A stretch of 63,599 bases of DNA from Terriglobia bacterium. Its GTDB lineage: Bacteria; Acidobacteriota; Terriglobia; Terriglobales; Acidobacteriaceae. Below, piece after piece: positions 8,080-16,616 of the stretch. The notes below the pieces were generated by a model. That model had not been told where the DNA came from. It was given only the letters and a program-made list of their open reading frames with translations, and ran no database searches. The DNA is taken from contig JAIQEY010000037.1 in the NCBI GenBank assembly GCA_020073565.1, positions 1 through 63,599 of the forward strand, given 5' to 3'. The translations under genes were made by a program, and so were the position numbers. Each line of letters begins with the position of its first letter. The stretch's first letter is position 1.

Positions 8080-8853
8080 CTAAATCTCAAACTCCAGCTT
8101 CATCCCGTCATATGCCAGCCGTACATTTGGCGGTAACGTCGCATTCGTTGCATCGTGGGGCAGATCGTGACAGATGTGAGTAAAAAAAGCGCGCTTCGGC
8201 TTCACTTCGTCCACGATCTTCAGTGACTGCCCGACCGTCGAGTGCGTCGGGTGCGGGTTGTAGCGCAATGCGTCCAGAAACAGAATGTCGAGGCCACGCA
8301 GTTTCTCCAGCGTTTCCGCCGGAACATCGCTGTGATCGGTGAGATACGCGGCCGATCCGAAACGAAATCCGAGGATCGGGGTCTCGCCGTGAATCACCGT
8401 CACCGGTTCGAAGCGTGCTCCGAACAGCTCAATCGGGCCGTCAATCGGCAGCAGTTCCACTCTCGCCAAGCTTCCGAATTTGTAGTTCGCTTCAAAAATG
8501 TACCGGAACATGTTGCGCATAAATTCGCCCGCGTCCGGGGTGGCATAGAGTGGGAGCCGGCCGGGCTTGTGCGCGAAGCTGAGCGGGCGCAGATCGTCGA
8601 TGCCGAGAAGGTGGTCGGCGTGGGTGTGGGTGTAGAGCACCGCGTCCAGGTGGGTGATCTTCTCCCGCAGTGCCTGCTCGCGAAAGTCGGGCGTAGTGTC
8701 GATCAGGATATGGCGCCCGTTGTAGCTCACCATCACCGACGGCCGGGTGCGCCGGTCATGCGGGTCGGTCGAATGGCACACAGCACAGTTGCAGCCAATC
8801 GTGGGAACTCCCATCGACGTGCCGCTTCCCAGTACCGTCAGCGTCGCCTGCAT
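8080..8853 (-). CDS. MBL-fold metallo-hydrolase, PhnP-like phosphodiesterase
   Basis: A 257-residue metallo-beta-lactamase-fold enzyme. It begins with GSGTSMGVPTIGC followed by CAVC, the N-terminal signature of the PhnP/RNase Z-like branch that cleaves cyclic or phosphodiester bonds. The metal ligands are visible in THTHADH, in YLTDHSD and in a C-terminal FFTHICHDL. PhnP itself opens phosphoribosyl 1,2-cyclic phosphate, but no phn genes are near, so the substrate is uncertain. The ATG at 8853 shares its A with the stop of the upstream gene (TGATG), so the two are coupled. Confidence 0.88.
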   Translation of the reverse strand: MQATLTVLGSGTSMGVPTIGCNCAVCHSTDPHDRRTRPSVMVSYNGRHILIDTTPDFREQALREKITHLDAVLYTHTHADHLLGIDDLRPLSFAHKPGRLPLYATPDAGEFMRNMFRYIFEANYKFGSLARVELLPIDGPIELFGARFEPVTVIHGETPILGFRFGSAAYLTDHSDVPAETLEKLRGLDILFLDALRYNPHPTHSTVGQSLKIVDEVKPKRAFFTHICHDLPHDATNATLPPNVRLAYDGMKLEFEI

Positions 8854-9425
8854 CAACCCTTTACACCTGAGGTCGGGCCGGGCGTCTGCGGAGGACGCGC
8901 CAGGGCGTTGGTTACTTCCACATAGGCCATGCGTAGTTCGTAAAGGCAGTTCTGCAGGAAGGCCTGCTCTTTCGACGTGAGATTGCCTTTGGTTTTGTCC
9001 GCCAGCATGCCGAGCGTGTCGATGGTCTGGCGCGCGCCGATCAGGTCAACGCCGGGCTGGCCGCCCTGTTCGTGCATCAGCCCGAGTTGCAGCATGGCGG
9101 TCATGTAGAGCGAGGCCATGAAGCGCTCAAAACTGACTTCCAGTTCCTTCGCGGAATGTCCGCCCAACTCGACCTGAACATCCAGATCGCGCGATGACTT
9201 CTTGTAGGCGTCGTGCTGTTCCTGTTGCTCGGAAGCGGTCGGGGGCGCGGGTATATCCGACCCAGGCGCGGGAGTCGCTTCGGCGACCGCGTTCGTGGCA
9301 ACACTTTGCGTGACCGCCGGAGCCGGCGCTTCTTCTTCCGCAGCCTCCGTGCGAAGGTCGCCGTCGGCCGTAAACAATCGCCGGTCGCTGACTTTGAAGC
9401 CGCTGTCTTTCTCTCTTTCAGCCAT
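8853..9425 (-). CDS. DUF1844-type conserved protein
   Basis: The 190-residue product has a disordered Ala/Pro/Glu-rich first half (about residues 28-75) and a helical second half with FMASLYMTAMLQLGL, IDTLGMLADKTKGNL and FLQNCLYELRMAYVEVTN. That second half matches my recollection of DUF1844, a small family common in Acidobacteriota and some deltaproteobacterial lineages, without a known function. It is translationally coupled to the MBL hydrolase downstream (TGATG). A family 2 repeat begins 26 bases upstream of its start. Confidence 0.75.
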   Translation of the reverse strand: MAEREKDSGFKVSDRRLFTADGDLRTEAAEEEAPAPAVTQSVATNAVAEATPAPGSDIPAPPTASEQQEQHDAYKKSSRDLDVQVELGGHSAKELEVSFERFMASLYMTAMLQLGLMHEQGGQPGVDLIGARQTIDTLGMLADKTKGNLTSKEQAFLQNCLYELRMAYVEVTNALARPPQTPGPTSGVKG

Positions 9426-9450
9426 ATGGTTTCCCTGATTCTATGGATGT

Positions 9451-9530
9451 GTGGTGCGGACATTCCTGCCCGCTCCCGCATGCAGTCCCTATACTGCCGG
9501 CACGCGGACAAGAGTGTCCGCGCTACATGG
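9451..9530. repeat. Palindromic repeat, family 2 (copy A)
   Basis: It consists of GCGGACATTCCTGCCCGC, a spacer of about 30 bases, then CGCGGACAAGAGTGTCCGCG. A two-arm relative lies at 49439-49514 and a shorter one at 46985-47024. It sits between the start of the DUF1844-type gene and the end of ygfZ. Confidence 0.7.
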
Positions 9531-10536
9531 GAGCTTGCGTTTGTGTCAGTTTCGCAGGTCCCGCATGCAATTCTCTTCCCGTAGCTTCGCGCCGCAGATA
9601 ACCGAGAGCCGCTGCACGATCTCCGCTCGGCAGCGGCAAAATGGCGCCACTCGTGATCTCGCCGACTTCCTTCCCGTCTGCCTGAATCTTTGTCCCCGGC
9701 TCCGGCAGGGGCCCCTCAACCGCGAACGCCCCAAACTGACGGTGCACCGCGCCCCGCGAGCGAATCCGTTCCACAATTTCCTGTCCAAGATAGCAGCCCT
9801 TGGTGAAACTCAGGGCCCGCATCTGTCCAGTTTCCTGCGGCAAATCGCGTTCCCGGATGTCTTGTCCGAACTGCGGGATGCCGCGCGAAATGCGAAACAG
9901 ATTCAAAGCCGATGTGCCGGCGGGCGTGGCGCTTGCTTTGACCAGTGTGTCCCACAGCGAGCCGACGTGCTCCGGCGCAATCCAGACTTGCCACGAGTCT
10001 TTCGCTTCTTCGCCCGAATGCAGCACGGTGATGTTCACGTCATTCCACTTCGCCTCGGCAAACTGCAGATAGCCAAGTTCGGGGACCGCAATGCCTGCGC
10101 GCTCGAGCACGCCACGCGATTCGGGGCCAGTCAAGCCGAGCGCGGTGAGCTTGTCGCTGATGTCCGTGACTTCGACGTCATCGGCAATGATGTAGTGATC
10201 GAACAACTGCAGAACTTTGTCCCGCTGCGAGCGTTCGGTATCAACCAGCAGCGATTCGGCGCGCTGGAAGGCGTACAGGTCGGCTTGGATGTGTCCCTGC
10301 GCGTTGAGCAGAAACGCGTAGATGCCGTGACCCGCCGCGAGATCACGGACGTTGTTTGAGATCATGCCATTCAGCCAGCGCACCCGGTCGCTGCCCGTGA
10401 GCACGAGTTTCGCACGCCACCCCAGGTCATACACTCCGCAATCAGAGAGGAGTGCTTGAAACTCGGCGCGCGGATTGCCGAAGTCGGCGACTGGAAGCCC
10501 GCTCGAGTGCTCGCCCTGGAGTGCCGCGGAACTCAT
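9523..10536 (-). CDS. ygfZ: Folate-binding Fe-S cluster protein YgfZ (GcvT-like)
   Basis: YgfZ/CAF17 proteins support assembly or repair of certain Fe-S enzymes and bind tetrahydrofolate. The 337-residue product has the GcvT-like fold and the diagnostic motif KGCYLGQEIVERI in its second half. The N-terminus carries the GcvT-like RWLNGMISNNVRDL. Start ATG 10536. The last few codons run into the outer arm of a family 2 repeat. It is divergent from the dehydrogenase gene at 10684. Confidence 0.88.
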   Translation of the reverse strand: MSSAALQGEHSSGLPVADFGNPRAEFQALLSDCGVYDLGWRAKLVLTGSDRVRWLNGMISNNVRDLAAGHGIYAFLLNAQGHIQADLYAFQRAESLLVDTERSQRDKVLQLFDHYIIADDVEVTDISDKLTALGLTGPESRGVLERAGIAVPELGYLQFAEAKWNDVNITVLHSGEEAKDSWQVWIAPEHVGSLWDTLVKASATPAGTSALNLFRISRGIPQFGQDIRERDLPQETGQMRALSFTKGCYLGQEIVERIRSRGAVHRQFGAFAVEGPLPEPGTKIQADGKEVGEITSGAILPLPSGDRAAALGYLRREATGRELHAGPAKLTQTQAPM

Positions 10537-10683
10537 AGGTTAACTATCGATTATAGCGAAGGTTTGGAGATCACCCATTTGCCGACCCCGCCATGTACAG
10601 GATGATAGGAGCGACTGAAAAGTCGCACGTGGGGAATTGGATTGCCAACCATGGATTGCCGCAGGCTGTGCTAACGTTGCGAC

Positions 10684-11754
10684 GTGAGCGAGAAGAAACG
10701 CATCGCCGTCATTCCCGGCGACGGCATCGGAAAGGAAGTCATCCCGCAGGCTGTTCGAGCGATTCAGGCCGTGGGCGCCCCCGTCGAGCTGACGTCCTTT
10801 GACTGGGGCGCCGACCGCTACCTTGCCGACAAGACTACCGTTCCGCCGGAGGGCTTCAGCATGCTGGCGCGTGACTTCGACGCCATCCTTGTCGGAGCCT
10901 TCGGCGACCCGCGCGTGCCGTCGAATATCCACGCCAGAGAGATCCTTCTCGGCATGCGCTTCCAGATGGATCTGTACGCCAACGTTCGACCGGTGCGGCT
11001 GATGGATGCGTCGCTCTGCCCGCTCAAGGGCGTTGAACCAAAAGATGTGGATTTCGTGGTGATCCGCGAAAACACCGAAGGCGTCTACGGCGACCTGGGC
11101 GGCGTTTTCAAGCAGGGAACGCCCGATGAAATCGCAATTCAGGAAGACGTAAATACGCGCAAGGGTGTCGAGCGCATCATCCGCTATGCGTTTGAGTACT
11201 GCGTGAGCAACCGGAAGCTCGACGGCCCGCCGCGCCGGCGCGTGCTGATGTGCGATAAATCGAATGCCATGACGCACGCCGGCGGGTTGTGGCAGCGCGT
11301 GTTCAAGGAAGTGAGCGCCGAGTATCCGGCGATCGAGACTGAGCACATGTACGTCGATGCATTGTGTATGCAGATGGTGCGCGATCCCCGGCCGTTCGAT
11401 GTGATCGTGACCAACAACATGTTTGGCGACATCATTACCGATCTTGCCGCCGGCCTGCAGGGCGGAGTGGGCATGGCCGCCAGTGGCAATCTGCATCCGG
11501 GAAGGACTTCGATGTTCGAGCCCGTGCACGGATCGGCGCCCCCGATTGCGGGGAAGAACATTGCCAATCCCTTCGGCGCGATACTAACGGCGGTTATGAT
11601 GCTGGCGGATCTGGGACTGAAAGCCGACGCTGAAAGGATCGAAGGCGCCGTCCTCGAAGCCGTGCGGGAGAAAAAGACTACGCAAGACATTGGCGGCACG
11701 CTCGGCACACGAGAGGCAGGCGCGTGGGTGGCCGAGAGGGTGTCACGCTTCTAA
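10684..11754 (+). CDS. Isopropylmalate/tartrate/isocitrate-type beta-decarboxylating dehydrogenase
   Basis: The 356-residue NAD-dependent enzyme begins with RIAVIPGDGIGKEVI and carries the family metal/substrate segment DVIVTNNMFGDIITDLAAGL and the GSAPPIAGKNIANP loop. The substrate-recognition stretch reads VIRENTEGVYGDLGG, closer to tartrate/isocitrate-type members than to classical LeuB (usually RELTGG). It stands alone, with no leuA, leuC or leuD near. It could still supply 3-isopropylmalate dehydrogenase activity, but the sequence does not force that. The start is GTG 10684, placed by the fixed distance to the N-terminal strand. Confidence 0.85.
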   Translation: MSEKKRIAVIPGDGIGKEVIPQAVRAIQAVGAPVELTSFDWGADRYLADKTTVPPEGFSMLARDFDAILVGAFGDPRVPSNIHAREILLGMRFQMDLYANVRPVRLMDASLCPLKGVEPKDVDFVVIRENTEGVYGDLGGVFKQGTPDEIAIQEDVNTRKGVERIIRYAFEYCVSNRKLDGPPRRRVLMCDKSNAMTHAGGLWQRVFKEVSAEYPAIETEHMYVDALCMQMVRDPRPFDVIVTNNMFGDIITDLAAGLQGGVGMAASGNLHPGRTSMFEPVHGSAPPIAGKNIANPFGAILTAVMMLADLGLKADAERIEGAVLEAVREKKTTQDIGGTLGTREAGAWVAERVSRF

Positions 11755-11867
11755 GTTGCGACCGGGAGTACGAATTCCCCGCAGTCGATGCTGCTAAGAT
11801 CAGGATGCGCCGGGAAGTCGCTGCGGCCCATCGTCATGTGCTCTGCGCACTTCCCGCATCGCTTAGG

Positions 11868-13292
11868 ATGGCATTGGTGAGAACGAAATCTCTGAGCGTC
11901 CTGGTGCTTCTGGCGGCAGTCGTGTTGGCGGCTGTGGCGTGGGCACAGAATCCGACGCCGGACACACCCTCCACACAGGAAACCATCGTCTCGTCCCAAG
12001 AGGCGAAGGAACTTTTCAAGTCGGTCGACGAAATCCTGAAGTTTGCCAGCGACGACACCGGACTGCCGATCAAGCATGAAGTCAAACGCAAGCTCACCAA
12101 GCGCGACGAAGTCCAGTCCTACATTCAGAAGAACATGAAGGAAGACAAGGACGCGCAGCGGCTGGAGCGCTCCGAAGTGGTGCTGAAGAAATTCGGATTG
12201 CTGCCCCGCAACTTTGATCTACGCAGTTTTCTGGTGACGATGCTGCGCGAGCAGGTTGCCGGCTACTACGATCCGAAGACGAACACCGTAAACCTGCTGA
12301 ACTGGGTGGATGTGGAGCAGCAAAAGCCGGTGCTGGCACACGAATTGACGCACGCGCTGCAGGATCAATCGTTCGGGATCGAGAAATGGCTGAAGGCGCC
12401 CGAAGCAGCGGACAAGAAAGAGCCCAGCGCGAGCGACATCAGTAGCGATGAAGAAAGCGTGGCACGCCAAGCGGTGACTGAGGGGCAGGCGATGGTTGTG
12501 CTGCTCGACTACTCGCTCGCGCCTACGGGCAATACGCTGGCTAATTCGCCCCAGATCGTCGAGGCCCTGAAACAGACCATGCTGGTGGGGACGCCGGATT
12601 CTCCCGCGTTTCGCGAAGCCCCGATCTTTCTGAAAGAGACGCTGACTTTTCCCTATCGCTACGGCCTCGATTTTACCACTGCTTTGCTGCAGGCCGGCGG
12701 GAAGGAACTGGCGTATGCGGGAGCCTTCAAGAATCCTCCGAGAACGACGCGCGAGATCATGGAGCCCCAGACGTATCTTTCGCACGAGAAGCTTGAACCG
12801 ATGAAGGTGATCGATTTTGACAAAGACTTCAACAGGTACGAGCGATTCGACATCGGCGCCATAGGAGAGTTCGATGTTGAGGTGTTGGTCGAACAGTATG
12901 TGGGGCGGGACGAAGCTGCGGCGCTCTACCCGCACTGGCGCGGCGGATATTACTTTGCCGGCCGGCCCAGGGCTGACAAGTCTGCGCCGCTCGGGTTGGT
13001 GTACGTGTCGCGCTGGTCGAGCGCAGCCAAGGCGGCGGAGTTTGCGGCTGTGTATGCGAAGTCGCTGGGGCAACGCTACCAACAGGCGCGAGCGCTGGGA
13101 AGAGATGGCAAAGTTGCGGACGACGCACCGCCGGTTGATTCGTGGAAGACGCTCCGTGGCCGCCATGCGTGGTCATCCGAGGATGGCCGCGTCGTGATTG
13201 AAGTCCGCGGAGATGCGGTGCTGATCAGCGAGAGCATGGATGAAGAGACGACGAAACGCGTAGTACAGGATTACTGGCCGGAAACGAAGTAG
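11868..13292 (+). CDS. Secreted HExxH putative metallopeptidase
   Basis: From ATG 11868 the 474-residue product opens with a clear signal peptide, MALVRTKSLSVLVLLAAVVL followed by AAVAWAQ. Zinc-peptidase motif HELTH is at residues 158-162, preceded by REQVAGYYDPKTNTVNL and followed by ALQDQ. The rest is mixed alpha/beta without a motif I know. The frame is open upstream to 11724 and overlaps the previous gene, but the signal peptide decides the later start. Likely periplasmic or secreted. Function unknown; whether it is a protease or a HExxH look-alike is undetermined. Confidence 0.75.
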   Translation: MALVRTKSLSVLVLLAAVVLAAVAWAQNPTPDTPSTQETIVSSQEAKELFKSVDEILKFASDDTGLPIKHEVKRKLTKRDEVQSYIQKNMKEDKDAQRLERSEVVLKKFGLLPRNFDLRSFLVTMLREQVAGYYDPKTNTVNLLNWVDVEQQKPVLAHELTHALQDQSFGIEKWLKAPEAADKKEPSASDISSDEESVARQAVTEGQAMVVLLDYSLAPTGNTLANSPQIVEALKQTMLVGTPDSPAFREAPIFLKETLTFPYRYGLDFTTALLQAGGKELAYAGAFKNPPRTTREIMEPQTYLSHEKLEPMKVIDFDKDFNRYERFDIGAIGEFDVEVLVEQYVGRDEAAALYPHWRGGYYFAGRPRADKSAPLGLVYVSRWSSAAKAAEFAAVYAKSLGQRYQQARALGRDGKVADDAPPVDSWKTLRGRHAWSSEDGRVVIEVRGDAVLISESMDEETTKRVVQDYWPETK

Positions 13293-13880
13293 TGCAGATG
13301 ATGAAGAAGCGTCCCAAGGCGCGCTTCAACCGTGACGTCGGCTGGGCGCCGGGGCTCTGGGCCATCACCGCACATCAAGGTGTGATCCATTTCACTGACA
13401 TGAGTCGCTCGTTCGTGTGCCATTGGTACGTCCCGTTTCCGCGAAGTATTTCCATCATGGGACGCAGCACCCCTGAGGCGAACGACCCGATGCGGCGAGG
13501 TGGTTGTGAACTTGAGAGGTCGGATTTGCTACCTGTTGTCTCTTCTCAGAATTCACAGCCCAGACTCTGAACATTCGAAGGCTCGCGAACCGTGCTGGAC
13601 TGAGATGCGAGAGCGGCTTGAAGAGTTGAACTGGCGGATGCCGTCGTGCTCGCCCAAGAACGGAGATCCTGGAGATGGTCTTGGACATCCCCGATTTTGA
13701 GCTGGGGACGTAGCAGGTCTGCCGGGGGAGACGGACGGAGAGAGCGTTTTCGATTCTTGTATTCAGGCAGGAGATTGTGCCTGGTCAAGAAGGTGTTCAC
13801 CGAGGGCCATAGGAGACTGACAACCAGTTGCCCTGTGGCTTCGTCAATTTCGGCGCCATGCGTGCTGTGGCCGCAGAGGA
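13293..13880. other. Gene-poor stretch, no recognisable gene
   Basis: About 590 bases without a convincing gene. A short plus-strand frame continues just after the metallopeptidase stop (13298-13570, about 90 codons), but its composition is unlike the neighbours and I recognise nothing in it. No tRNA, terminator or palindromic repeat stands out. It may hold decayed coding sequence. Confidence 0.4.
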
Positions 13881-13886
13881 GTGTTT

Positions 13887-14246
13887 ATGCGCCAGGGGTA
13901 CGAAATAGACATGCTGAAAACTTTTGTATACACCACGCAGAAGGGCTTTGAAGTCCCATTCGTTGCAGGTCTATCGAAGGACGGAACCAAGCTGATCGTT
14001 CGGGTAGCAACGCAGGAATCGCTCCTTCCCGACGACTTGAAGGCGAGGGAAGGCGAGCTGTCGGTTGTAGCGAAGAGATGCGAACTGTATTTCGAAGCTT
14101 CTGCGGACTTCACCAAGAATACTCGGGTCGAGTTCATGCGAAACGATTCCGGTACTATTCCGAGAGACAAGAACCTCAGTGACGACGAATTTTTCAACCG
14201 GATGACTCTTGCTGTCTACGAGAACGGCGAGCTTACGATGCGATGA
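13887..14246 (+). CDS. Unrecognised small protein
   Basis: A 119-residue product without signal peptide or membrane segment. ATG 13887 is preceded five bases upstream by AGAGGAG, a good ribosome binding site, which supports a real gene. The protein looks like mixed beta/alpha, with KGFEVPFVAGLSKDGTKLIV near the N-terminus. I do not know the family. Codon choice is less GC-biased than the neighbours, which may indicate recent arrival. Confidence 0.5.
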   Translation: MRQGYEIDMLKTFVYTTQKGFEVPFVAGLSKDGTKLIVRVATQESLLPDDLKAREGELSVVAKRCELYFEASADFTKNTRVEFMRNDSGTIPRDKNLSDDEFFNRMTLAVYENGELTMR

Positions 14247-14287
14247 GCTAAGAAGCCGAACTAATCACTACGGGATCGCCGGTGACA

Positions 14288-15505
14288 TCAGTGATTCCCG
14301 GCCGAGACCGGCAAGAACCGCCGCACCGTCGCATTCACCGTGAACTGTTTCCCATCGCGTTCCAGCGTCAGCACACGCGTTTCTCCGGGATCACCTCCGA
14401 GTAGCGACCAGATCTGGCCCATGGTTGATCCTTTGGCAGGAACTTTGTCGATCACGACCAGAACGTCTCCGGCTTTCGCTTCAGGAACTGCGGGCCTGCC
14501 TTCGTAGTCGGGGACTCCGATCACGGTGTAGCGTCCGTCGAGTTCTGGGCGCAGGGTTAGACCGACTACATCGATCCCCGGCGCGATGTAGCTGCCACGC
14601 TCGTCGAAGTAGACGGTCGCGTTCGCATAGTCGATGCCGACCCGGTAATTCAAGAGCGCGTTGCCGCCGATCAGGCCGCTGGTATCAGCGCCGGCGCGCT
14701 GGCGATAGAAAGACATGAACGCCTGCGGCAGAGTGTCGAAACCCACCTCGGGCAATTTCACCGGGCCATACTCGATCCCTGGGATGCGCAGGGCCTGCTG
14801 AGTTGCTTCTTCCTGCATTCCCCAAAATAGTTCGGGGCCGACGGCGCCGGTGTTGCGTGGCCACTTCGGATGGTCTCTTGCGAGTTTCTCGAAGAGATCG
14901 CCCATGAGCATGCTGAAGCTGGAGCCAATATCGAGCGTCAACTGATATGGTTGGCCTTCGATCTTCGCCGGAACCTGGATCATGCCATTCGGCTTATTCA
15001 CGGAAGCCTTTGCCGACTTGCCGGTGAACTTTGCCTGACCGGGGACGGCGAGGGTGAGTTCGCGATCGACGTAGTCCATGATCAGGTCGTAGTTGCGCAG
15101 CACGGTGGAGGGCAGATTGATCTCGGCGCTCGATCCGGGGGCGATGCTGTCGGCGGCGACCGTCCTTGCTTCCCTCACGTTTGCGAAGGAAATCTTCATT
15201 CCGCCTACCACGATTTCTTTCGGTGCCTGAAAAATTCGCACTTTGGCGCCGAGGATCTCGGTTTCCTTGGAGTCGGGGGTGGGCTGGAGCGCCATCAACT
15301 TGGCTGCGCGCTCGTTAAGCCAGACGTCGGCATTGCCGGTGTCGACCCATCCGCGGACTCGCTTCTGGCCGCCGTCCGGAAGCGGAAGGTATACGTCGAT
15401 GATGATGCGATTGTGATCGAGCGTGACTGGGACGGTGGCGAGTTGAGGCGCAGATTGCGCTACGGCGGCTACAGAGAGGATAAGCAAAATGAATGCGGCT
15501 TTCAT
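14288..15505 (-). CDS. Secreted retropepsin-like aspartyl protease with C-terminal PDZ domain
   Basis: The 405-residue product starts with a signal peptide (MKAAFILLILSVAAVAQS). Two aspartyl-protease-like half-sites are visible: WVDTGNADVW near residue 52 and TLDIGSSFSML near residue 190. The second has DIG rather than DTG. The C-terminal 90 residues resemble a PDZ domain (EAKAGDVLVVIDKVPAKG). Such proteins are abundant in acidobacterial genomes. It probably acts in the periplasm; the substrate is unknown. It diverges from mtnP. Confidence 0.78.
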   Translation of the reverse strand: MKAAFILLILSVAAVAQSAPQLATVPVTLDHNRIIIDVYLPLPDGGQKRVRGWVDTGNADVWLNERAAKLMALQPTPDSKETEILGAKVRIFQAPKEIVVGGMKISFANVREARTVAADSIAPGSSAEINLPSTVLRNYDLIMDYVDRELTLAVPGQAKFTGKSAKASVNKPNGMIQVPAKIEGQPYQLTLDIGSSFSMLMGDLFEKLARDHPKWPRNTGAVGPELFWGMQEEATQQALRIPGIEYGPVKLPEVGFDTLPQAFMSFYRQRAGADTSGLIGGNALLNYRVGIDYANATVYFDERGSYIAPGIDVVGLTLRPELDGRYTVIGVPDYEGRPAVPEAKAGDVLVVIDKVPAKGSTMGQIWSLLGGDPGETRVLTLERDGKQFTVNATVRRFLPVSAGNH

Positions 15506-15536
15506 GGGAGGATTCTACTGGACTGTCTCTAATTAA

Positions 15537-15580
15537 AGAAAACCTTTAACCACAGAGATCACAGAGGAACACAGAGGGAA
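15537..15580. repeat. CACAGAG word repeat (family 5)
   Basis: CACAGAG occurs three times in about 40 bases after TTTAACC. Related iterations lie at 21842-21870, 29478-29537 and 48350-48376. This copy sits in the divergent promoter region between the aspartyl protease gene and mtnP. Confidence 0.55.
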
Positions 15581-15592
15581 TCGAGCGTCTTG

Positions 15593-15598
15593 TATAAT
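15593..15598 (+). promoter_or_regulatory. Possible -10 element for mtnP
   Basis: A perfect TATAAT lies 42 bases before the TTG start of mtnP. No good -35 hexamer is seen 16-18 bases upstream, where the family 5 repeat lies instead. Confidence 0.4.
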
Positions 15599-15639
15599 CA
15601 CCAGTTCCGTAGTCATTTCCAGCCTTTTCAGGAGCGTAA

Positions 15640-16509
15640 TTGGAGCAGGCAGAAATTGGCATTATCGGCGGCAGCGGCTTGTACCATATGCCCGGCTTCA
15701 GCGACGCGCATGAAGTCCGGCAGCAAACCCCGTTTGGTGATCCTTCGGACGCATACGTCCTCGGCACTCTCGAAGGACGGAAAGTGGCGTTTCTGGCCCG
15801 CCATGCTCGCGGACACAAACTCCTCCCCACCGAACTGAACTTCCGTGCCAACATTTATGGCTTCAAGCAGCTTGGCGTCGAGCGGATTGTTTCAGTGTCA
15901 GCGGTTGGTTCGCTGAAGGAAGAACACAAACCGCTCGATTTCGTCATCCCCGACCAGTTCTTCGATCGCACTCGCCATCGGGTTGATACTTTTTTCGGCG
16001 ATGGCATCGTGGCTCACATCGGTTTCGGCGATCCGGTCTGCGGAGAAGTGACCAAGGTGGTCGAGGGCGCCTGCAAGAGTGTCGGCGTGACCGGGAAGCT
16101 CGGTGGAACCTACGTCTGCATGGAAGGTCCGCAGTTTTCCACCAAGGCGGAGTCGAACGTGTACCGCAGCTGGGGAGCCGACGTGATCGGCATGACGAAT
16201 CTGCAAGAAGCGAAACTGGCGCGCGAAGCGGAGATCTGCTACGTCACGATCGCGATGGTCACGGACTACGACTGCTGGCACCCGCAGCACGATGCCGTCA
16301 CGGTTGAACAGATTATCTCCGTGCTGGTGAAGAACGCCGAGAACGCCGCCAAGGTGGTGAAGGCTGCTGTGCGCGCGATGCCAAAGACACGGTCCTGCAA
16401 GTGCGGATCGGCGCTGGCGCACGCGATCCTAACCGAGCGGGACAAGATCCCCGCCGGCACTAAAGAGAAATTGAGTCTGATCTTGGGAAAGTATTTGGAG
16501 AGCAAGTAG
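15640..16509 (+). CDS. mtnP: S-methyl-5'-thioadenosine phosphorylase
   Basis: MtnP phosphorolyses methylthioadenosine to adenine and methylthioribose 1-phosphate in methionine salvage. The 289-residue protein opens with [14 protein letters not shown], and shows the family blocks [32 protein letters not shown] and [17 protein letters not shown]. The start is TTG 15640, preceded by GGAG at a five-base spacing; no ATG is in a suitable place. The stop codon lies in a short repeated word (see 16505-16606). A PfkB-family kinase follows and probably shares the transcript. Confidence 0.9.
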   Translation: MEQAEIGIIGGSGLYHMPGFSDAHEVRQQTPFGDPSDAYVLGTLEGRKVAFLARHARGHKLLPTELNFRANIYGFKQLGVERIVSVSAVGSLKEEHKPLDFVIPDQFFDRTRHRVDTFFGDGIVAHIGFGDPVCGEVTKVVEGACKSVGVTGKLGGTYVCMEGPQFSTKAESNVYRSWGADVIGMTNLQEAKLAREAEICYVTIAMVTDYDCWHPQHDAVTVEQIISVLVKNAENAAKVVKAAVRAMPKTRSCKCGSALAHAILTERDKIPAGTKEKLSLILGKYLESK

Positions 16510-16606
16510 CGAGTCGCGAGTTTTCCATAACGCAGGAGCACGATTCATGGCCGTCAGACAACTAATACTGGCTGCAAACATACTCGCTACTCGCGACTCA
16601 CAACTC
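16505..16606. repeat. Inverted repeat of the TAGCGAGT word between mtnP and the PfkB kinase
   Basis: The left word GAGTCGCGAGT at 16511-16521 is the reverse complement of ACTCGCGACTC at 16589-16599. Each is flanked by partial iterations (AGTAGCGAGT; ACTCGCTACTCGC). The left arm supplies the mtnP stop codon. The right arm ends just before the ribosome binding site of the next gene. Confidence 0.65.
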
Positions 16607-16616
16607 TTGGAGCCTC

